DNA of 64,000 nt from Cryptosporidium bovis. Its lineage: Eukaryota > Apicomplexa > Conoidasida > Eucoccidiorida > Cryptosporidiidae. This document shows positions 57,408 through 64,000 of the stretch, piece after piece. Below the pieces are notes generated by a model. It searched no databases and was not told where the DNA came from. It worked only from the letters and a program-made list of their open reading frames with translations. Location of the stretch: assembly GCA_009768925.2 (NCBI GenBank), contig VHIT02000018.1, positions 248,001 through 312,000 on the forward strand. Direction: 5' to 3'. The position numbers and the translations under genes were made by a program. The first letter of the stretch is position 1. Every line of letters starts with the position of its first letter.

Positions 57408-60035
57408 ATGTTAAATAAAATATCATTTTATGTATACATTTCTGTATATTTATTAATAGTCACTGGAGTAGGATACAACATTGGAGTAAATGGTAAGGAA
57501 TTAAACAAAGAAGTAGCCGAAATAATAAATAGAGAATGCAAATTAAATTTACCTAATGAATATGTAGATGCAGACGAATTATTTTTAAATTCAGAATGTT
57601 TATTAAAAGTTGGTGATAAGTACTTTATAGGAGACAAATATATTAAACAAGACATAGAGATGGCAATAGCATTTTGGAAGGTTTCATCGGATTTAGGGAA
57701 CCCAGAAGCCCAGTTCAATATGGGTTTAGCGTATTTTATTTATCCATCACTAAACAGACTAGAGTGTGGTGGCTTATACAATGATAAAAGTAATATAATC
57801 AGCTGCGATTCATTGAACTTTAATTCAAAAGACGACATTGAAAAAGCGATTAAATACTATAAGAATGAATTAAGTAGAAATAAGTTGTTTAATGATAGTT
57901 ACAGCCACGAAAGAAAAGCTTATGACAAATTTACGGAGTCTATAGCATATTCAAATTTATATCTTTACTTTTCATCTTTGTCAGGACATAAAGGTGCTCA
58001 ACTTGCATTGGGATTTAGGTACGAAAATGGATTGGGATTTCCAAATTCATGCGAGGCTGCATTTTCAAATTACCTTGAGGTAGCAAAGGATTGCATATTA
58101 GAGCACAGAAGAGAGGGCGTAATAAAACATGAGGAGTTAATTAGACTTTCAATTCCAGATTGGGATCCAATAAAAAAGTTATATAGTGAATCTGAAAATC
58201 GGAATAGACATGATTTAGCACTTAACTTAGCTGAATCAGGAAATATATTCATTCAACTTGCTGTAGCAAAAAGGTATTTAATGGGATCTGATGGATTTCC
58301 ACAAAATTTTAACAAGTCATACAAATATCTTAGAAAACTAGCTGAAAGAGCAAAAAATTTAGCAGGGACTGTATTAGATACCGCTTCTACATCAATATAT
58401 GGAGAGGCTATAGGCCTATTAGGTTATATGTATGCCTTGGGATTAGGTAATGATAATAATGAAAGAGATCTAGATGCGGCTTCAGAATACTTTTCAATAT
58501 CTGCTTTTATATACAACGACCCAGGAGGACACAATGGAATGGGTTATATATATTTTCACGGTTGTAAGGAATTTGAACAGAATTTTAGATTATCGTTTCA
58601 CCATTTTAATGAGAGTGCCCATCATTTATTCCCAGATGCACAATATAATTTAGCTTCTCTATATCTTACAGGAATGGGTACAACACAATCCTATTCAGAA
58701 GCTCTTCTTTGGTATACTAGAGCCTATGAACAGGGGCATGCCCCTGCTTCCTATGCACTTGCTCAACTGAATTTTAACGGACTTGGTATAAATAGAGATT
58801 GTAAGGTAGCTATACAATTTTTGAAAAATATTATTCATAAATCACCATTTGTAACTGACATAGTCAAAGATATAAATAAAATATCAAATTTAAAAAATTA
58901 CAAATTATATAGCAACATTAATGGTTTAAAGTTTTTTCTCACTCTTAAACTTGCTTTAACTGGACATGAACCTTCATTAGCTAATATTCCCTCTTTAATA
59001 GAAAAAGAATACAAGAAAAATAACTTTTGGGGTGCTTCTAAATTTGGAATTAATAGAAATTCAGACAAGATAAATAACTTTTCGGTAAATGGTTCTACGG
59101 AACACACAGCAAGTGAACTTTTTTCAAAACAAAATAAATATTTGTTCAGTTTGGATTTAAATAAAATTTTAGATATACAACTTGTAATGTATTATTTGCA
59201 AATATATTTGTCTTATTTTATGAGTTACATCTTTCCATACTCATTACTAAACTATCTTGGTATAGATACAATTGCTGACTACTATACAAACACTGAAACA
59301 AATATTAATGGAAACGAGTCTTTTAATAATTCGGAATACAGCGAAAAGAGAGATGATCAAATTATGGTGGAGAGCGATCCTTGGTATTTACCACAAATAT
59401 TTATTGAAATGGGAATTTCAAAAGATAACTTAGACTCTATGATTAAGTATGGGGATAATTCGTACTACGGAAGAGGCTCAGAACTTAGATTTGTAATAAA
59501 CAATAATAATAGTGACAGTCATAATTTAGGTAATACGGAAAGAAACATCATCCCGGAGATACACTTGAATAATATGCCTAACTATTTGGTTGCATCAGAT
59601 ATATACAAAATAGTCTCGTATTTTACACTTAGATCAAGACATATGATATCTTCCATATCTGAAGCCTGTTTTAACTTAGGATATATGTATCAATTTGGAA
59701 TAGGTGTCAAACAAAATATTAAAATAGCCATATCATACTACAAAAAAATGATGGAAGTTGGACATATTGGGAGAATGAGCAATGGTGTTGGTGAATTCAT
59801 CATTTTTCTAGCTAAAATTCACGAATTCTTTATTTCTCGCACACAGTTTTCAACCTCCTTAAAACAAAGGGATGAACTTAAATTGCTCATCATGCTAATA
59901 GTTGCACTTGCTTCTCTTATTACTGCAAAGCTTTTGTTAAAGATTATTTACCCTGCTGCAGTTCACATAGTTAATTATTTAACTAACAGATGTAGTACTA
60001 ACTCCAACGATAGTACCGGAAACGCCTATAATTAA
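57408..60035 (+). CDS. HRD3/SEL1L-like ERAD protein
   Basis: 875 residues. Signal peptide about 1-22. Sel1 repeats are spread through the luminal part: ALGFRYENGLGFPNSCEAA, LLGYMYALGLG, GHNGMGYIYFHGCKEF, QYNLASLYLTGMGTTQSYSEA, YALAQLNFNGLGINRDC, and a late copy NLGYMYQFGIGVKQNIKIA (about 765). A single C-terminal membrane helix (about 822-845) and a short cytosolic tail complete the HRD3/SEL1L layout. This protein scaffolds the HRD1 ubiquitin ligase at the ER and receives misfolded glycoproteins. The amphipathic stretch around 580-615 and the Asn-rich insert before the last repeat separate two Sel1 blocks, as in HRD3. ATG 57408 is the first start and gives the signal peptide. Confidence 0.85.
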   Translation: MLNKISFYVYISVYLLIVTGVGYNIGVNGKELNKEVAEIINRECKLNLPNEYVDADELFLNSECLLKVGDKYFIGDKYIKQDIEMAIAFWKVSSDLGNPEAQFNMGLAYFIYPSLNRLECGGLYNDKSNIISCDSLNFNSKDDIEKAIKYYKNELSRNKLFNDSYSHERKAYDKFTESIAYSNLYLYFSSLSGHKGAQLALGFRYENGLGFPNSCEAAFSNYLEVAKDCILEHRREGVIKHEELIRLSIPDWDPIKKLYSESENRNRHDLALNLAESGNIFIQLAVAKRYLMGSDGFPQNFNKSYKYLRKLAERAKNLAGTVLDTASTSIYGEAIGLLGYMYALGLGNDNNERDLDAASEYFSISAFIYNDPGGHNGMGYIYFHGCKEFEQNFRLSFHHFNESAHHLFPDAQYNLASLYLTGMGTTQSYSEALLWYTRAYEQGHAPASYALAQLNFNGLGINRDCKVAIQFLKNIIHKSPFVTDIVKDINKISNLKNYKLYSNINGLKFFLTLKLALTGHEPSLANIPSLIEKEYKKNNFWGASKFGINRNSDKINNFSVNGSTEHTASELFSKQNKYLFSLDLNKILDIQLVMYYLQIYLSYFMSYIFPYSLLNYLGIDTIADYYTNTETNINGNESFNNSEYSEKRDDQIMVESDPWYLPQIFIEMGISKDNLDSMIKYGDNSYYGRGSELRFVINNNNSDSHNLGNTERNIIPEIHLNNMPNYLVASDIYKIVSYFTLRSRHMISSISEACFNLGYMYQFGIGVKQNIKIAISYYKKMMEVGHIGRMSNGVGEFIIFLAKIHEFFISRTQFSTSLKQRDELKLLIMLIVALASLITAKLLLKIIYPAAVHIVNYLTNRCSTNSNDSTGNAYN

Positions 60036-60687
60036 ACTAAATAATGCTAACTATTGCGCAATTGCAACACAACAACTTATTGATTTCGCTAATGTTTATA
60101 TTAGTGCTAACGTTAATGGCTTAAGCATATTCAATCTCGCATCTTCATTTAGCTTTTCTCATGTGGACATGTAAAATCAATTTGTTGCTTACGTGTTTGG
60201 CGCGCTGCTCGGCGCCTAACATTTTTATTTATTAATGGTATCTGTCTCATTTGTTTTTAGATATATATTACCGAGTAAAATGCTAATATACGCAACGAGT
60301 GAGAAATAAATAGTAAAAATACGTCTAACAGTAAATACAAATTACGTTTATAAACATAGATATGAATATACTCTCTTCATGTAATGCTTGTTCGTTTTAA
60401 TTAATCTATTACTGTTAGGCGGGAACAGTGTATAGTACTAAATAAATAATACTAGTTACTAATGAAACGAGTAAATTAAAAGGTAAATTTGACTTTTTTT
60501 TATGTCTAATATGCCTATAATTTTGTTTAAAGTAAACTTTAACTATTTAATAGTTTAATTATAGTAATCAATTGTTAAAAATAAATATTAGAAACAAGAA
60601 AATAAGTTTTATCTTTTTCCGCCACAAATTTAAATTGGAATAAAAACAGAATTGTTAGGTTTGTTTTTTATTTAAAGTATAGAAACG
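60036..60687. promoter_or_regulatory. RPS15 upstream region with E2F-like sites
   Basis: About 650 bases. TTTGGCGCG and GGCGCC at 60196-60216, and GGCGGGAA at 60418-60425, are GC-rich motifs in AT-rich DNA. No gene seen. Confidence 0.5.
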
Positions 60688-61125
60688 ATGGCAGAAGCAG
60701 AGCAAAAGAAGAGAACTTTCAGAACCTATAGTTACAGGGGTGTTGACCTCAATAAACTTTTGTCGATGAAATTGGACGAGGTTGTTGAACTTCTTCCAGC
60801 TCGCCAAAGACGAAAAATAGCAAGAGGATGTCTTAACAGAAGAACAGCGACTTTTCTCGCAAAATTGCGTAAATCAAAGGCGGAATGTCCAATGGGTGAG
60901 AAACCTGTCGCAGTAAGAACTCACCTCCGCAACATGGTTATCCTTCCAGAAATGGTTGGTTCTGTAGCTGGCGTCTACAACGGTAAAACATATGTCACTG
61001 TTGAAATTAAACCAGAAATGATTGGGATGTATCTTGGAGAATTCTCAATTACATACAAGCCAGTCAGGCACGGTAAACCAGGTGCAGGGTGCACGAGTTC
61101 ATCAAGATTTATCCCCCTTAAGTGA
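60688..61125 (+). CDS. RPS15: 40S ribosomal protein S15 (uS19)
   Basis: 145 residues, full length for the family and intronless. It has the conserved segments [59 protein letters not shown] and the terminal [18 protein letters not shown]. uS19 sits in the head of the small subunit near the A and P sites and helps 40S assembly and export. GC content and codon choice are visibly more constrained than in neighbouring hypothetical genes, as for highly expressed genes. The ATG at 60688 follows an AT-rich leader. Confidence 0.98.
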   Translation: MAEAEQKKRTFRTYSYRGVDLNKLLSMKLDEVVELLPARQRRKIARGCLNRRTATFLAKLRKSKAECPMGEKPVAVRTHLRNMVILPEMVGSVAGVYNGKTYVTVEIKPEMIGMYLGEFSITYKPVRHGKPGAGCTSSSRFIPLK

Positions 61126-62374
61126 TTGAATTCTTTCATATTAACTGAAACGATATTCGATTGCCGTTGTGATACTAATAGTTAATGTAATTTTATTACA
61201 CATCTTAGAAAATGGAGCAATACTAGTATTTTTAATCAGTAAATTTAATTAAGAAATCCCTCCTCTCTTCTTGAAGCTGCAAAGAAAGAAATCTTGTTTT
61301 TTTGATTTGTTTCCCTGTTTCCTCCTTTGGTAACTATCTTAAGGTATCGAATATCACTACTTCATTTAGTTTACTTATATACCGAATTCTACAGCATTTA
61401 ACCGTAAATCCCATGTCAAACTCCAAATCACCACTTTTCTTATTTGAAAGTGACTCCGAATTGGAACAGCAAGTTATCTAGAAAAACTATCGGATCAAAA
61501 CACATTTGTATTTGTCAAAGTACTGTGTAATCTGTAAAGTCGCAGCCACATTCCTCGAATTGATTTTGCCGTCGAAGAAGTAAGGTACTTTCATACTCAA
61601 TCCTATTTTAAGTGGTAATGAAAAAAACGAACATCTGTCCCGACGTTAAGACAATCATTTTCAAATAATAACACTATTTAAGATATATAAGAATAAACAC
61701 AGTAAATCCCACTCTAACAATACAGCTATCTAACTTATTTATTTGCAAATCATACCTGTAAGTTCCGATTACATTTTAAAAAGGATAAATGCGAATATAC
61801 AACCATTTCCAGTTTAGTACAACGATTTAAAACCTAATATTACATATTTTATCTGTTGAAAAAAACGTCTTTTCACAAAAAAAGTTGAAACACGCAATGT
61901 CCCGTAGTTTATACGTGGGTATCTAACCTAGTCCAAACTTATTTACTGGAATTTTCGTTTAATGTTGTTGTTTACATCAATGGAAATTCTACTTTATTGC
62001 CTATTGCGAACCTTGCTTTGAACTCTAAATAATTATAAATTATTAAACGTGGCGCCAAATCCAGAGACGCCTAGTTTGATTACTGAATTGTGGTAAAATG
62101 TGATTAACCGCCTAGTCGTTGAGTTATAGAAAACAAAAACTATAAATATATTTTCATACTTTAAATAATAAATTATCAAAAGAAAAATAAGATTGTATCA
62201 GGTATTTGCAATTGTTTCTGATTTTTTTGGAGCTATTTTTTATTTCAATAAGAATAATAAATAAATATTTCACTTATTTATTTCTATTCATTTGAATAAC
62301 ATAGTATCGTTTCAACTTTATTTGTTCTTTTTAGATAGAAGAATTCGCACTTGTTACTATAACAATATACGAAA
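61126..62374. other. Intergenic between two ribosomal protein genes
   Basis: 1.25 kb, no coding signal on either strand. TGGCGCCAAA (E2F-like) lies at 62050-62059, 316 bp upstream of RPL4. I see no RNA gene. Confidence 0.45.
62050..62059 (+). promoter_or_regulatory. E2F-like TGGCGCCAAA upstream of RPL4
   Basis: The GGCGCC core with an AAA flank matches the site in the divergent promoter at 34608. It is the only GC-rich hexamer near the RPL4 start. Confidence 0.45.
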
Positions 62375-63822
62375 ATGACATTTGCAAGACCAATTGTTAG
62401 CGTATTTCCAATAAATGACTCAACGAAGGCAGTTTCAACGATTCCATTACCAACTGTCTTTGTTTCTCCATTAAGACATGATCTCGTTCGCTACGTATTT
62501 ACAAACATGTCAAAGAATAAAAGACAAGCTTATGGTGTTTCTACGAAAGCAGGTATGTTTTGGATTCCATAAAAGGTAATATTACTGCTTATGCCTCAAT
62601 GGTATCATGATCTTGGAGAATTGGTGTTTGCGTTTGAATGTGGGAAAATATCTGATTTGTGATGAAAGCTATTTTGATAGGGACATCTGATTTTAACATT
62701 AAAATATGATGTCTGAAATTAAGATTTCACAAGATAGTAGATTCTGATGTTATTTTCCCAATATTCTGTATATCTACATACGTATACATTTAAATGCATA
62801 AAAGTCACCTTGAATATACTTAATACTGTTTTAATGTTAATTTTATACCATTGAATTGCACTATTACCTTTTTATATATTGATAAAATGATTTAATTTTA
62901 ATTTGCTATTTCCAGGCCATCAACACTCCGCTGAATCATGGGGTACTGGTAGAGCTGTTGCTCGTATTCCACGTGTTTCTGCATCCGGTACCAGTAGATC
63001 AGGTATGTTTTACACCCAAATTACAGATATTTATGGAGTGGCGTATATGTAATAATCAGAATTGGTTCTATTATTGAAATGATGTGATCTGTACCGTCAT
63101 TATATTAAGATAATGTTATGTTTTGAAACGCAAACAATTAATGATGTATAATAAGTCGTGCACCACACTGAATTTGAAATTAATGTTAATTTCTTTATGT
63201 GGATAAACCGATTATTTGCTATTCAATAACGATTTTGTTCTTGGATAGTCTGAAGTGTTTTATTGTTTCTAAATATTGACATTATTTTCTTTATAACATC
63301 AATATATTTTGTTAAATAAAATGCAAACACTGGCATTTTATTTAAGTATGTTCGGTGTTATGGAGATTATATTATCAATGTATAATGAGGTTCGGTTATG
63401 CCATAACAACGGATCTATGCATGCGAAGTTGTGACTCAGAATATTGTTTTAATAATACGGGCTAATTAAACACCAAGATTTCATTCTCCATAAATTATCT
63501 TCCTTTCACATTCTTTGGTCAAATTACTAACTTTGAAATTATCGATTGTTTCGACTTACAGGCCAGGGTGCTTTTGGTAACATGTGTCGTGGTGGTCATA
63601 TGTTCAGTCCAAACAAGACTTACAGAAGATTTCACAGGAAGATTAATACAACTGAGAAGCGTCATGCTGTTGCTTCTGCCATTGCAGCAACAGGATGCCC
63701 GGCTTTGGTTATGGCACGTGGTCATCGCATTGATAATATACCTGAATTACCATTGGTTGTTTCCAGTGATATTCAAAATATTAAGAAGACCAGTGCAGCA
63801 ATCGAATTCTTCAAAAGTTTCG
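62375..63822 (+). CDS. RPL4: 60S ribosomal protein L4 (uL4), 5' exons, partial
   Basis: Three exons are visible: 62375-62552, 62916-63002 and 63562-63822. Introns of 363 and 559 bases start GTATGT and end AG, and the frame runs through both junctions. A third intron opens at 63823 (GTAAGT) and no further exon is visible to 64000, so the 3' part lies outside the window. The translated part has the uL4 hallmarks [30 protein letters not shown] and [15 protein letters not shown]. The second of these is the loop that lines the exit tunnel. It then runs to IEFFKSFG. The introns are long for this window and hold no obvious RNA. Only the first about 175 residues are encoded here. Confidence 0.96.
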
Positions 63823-64000
63823 GTAAGTTTTGTTTGTGGAAGGAGATGATTTTATTCGGTTTTGAGTTGTATTTGCAATTTTACGTAGTAACAAGAAATG
63901 GATATTACAATGTAATACTATAATGTATGCATTATGTATTCAATGTATTTGGGATGATTCTGGAAGTTACCCAGCTCATACTGAATTCAGTAATATGTTG

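Noticed and set aside
1-64000. Mobile elements, viral copies or CRISPR arrays
   Set aside because: No transposase, reverse transcriptase, integrase or capsid-like frame, no long terminal or direct repeats, and no spaced repeat arrays were seen.

Overview
The window is a protein-dense, AT-rich stretch of nuclear DNA that fits an apicomplexan, most likely Cryptosporidium or a close relative. The support is a plant-type AP2 transcription factor, an ISC-type [2Fe-2S] ferredoxin with a probable mitosomal leader, a Sec7-TBC fusion of the kind reported from alveolates, lineage-restricted secreted proteins, mostly intronless genes with GTAAGT/GTATGT introns in a few, and intergenic DNA rich in E2F-like (TTTTGGCGGGAAAA, GGCGCC) and GCATGC elements. 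The genus is inferred from memory of family distributions, not from a search. I see no CRISPR array, insertion sequence, retroelement, tRNA or intact rRNA gene.

Layout. 1-7.4 kb: a secreted or anchored folate-receptor-like protein, an unknown helical protein, a four-exon ferredoxin gene and cytoplasmic poly(A)-binding protein with a 48-bp perfect palindrome just upstream. 7.4-17.5 kb: a 1.6 kb gap with a structured GC-rich island, an eight-segment membrane protein, a 1575-residue RCC1-repeat protein and an RPAP3-like TPR co-chaperone. 17.9-29.2 kb: three signal-peptide-bearing proteins with no recognised domain (919, 617 and 658 aa), plus a two-exon single-pass membrane/coiled-coil protein and the longest gene-free gap (20.7-22.8 kb), which holds a short sequence resembling the 5' end of SSU rRNA. 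29.8-38.4 kb: a 1540-aa DDB1/CPSF160/SF3B3-like protein, a ZNF706-type zinc finger, a rhodanese-DUSP pseudophosphatase (STYXL1-like) and an ApiAP2 factor. 40-52.7 kb: two unknown proteins, a Sec7-PH-TBC giant and RAD9. 53.9-64 kb: a probable INCENP with an IN-box, an HRD3/SEL1L-like protein, RPS15 (uS19) and the 5' exons of RPL4 (uL4), which run off the window.

The genes form no operon. Housekeeping genes (translation, Fe-S, ERAD, checkpoint, chromosomal passenger) are interspersed with lineage-specific ones. Shared cis-elements are the main link between neighbours: E2F-like sites lie upstream of many of them, and three copies of a composite GCGCGC + CATGCAA module and two copies of a GCATGT + GGCGGTAAATT module occur in non-coding DNA. 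Four start codons were moved to the first in-frame ATG because the longest open frame began with TTG or GTG (genes starting at 15977, 44517, 52680 and 53872).
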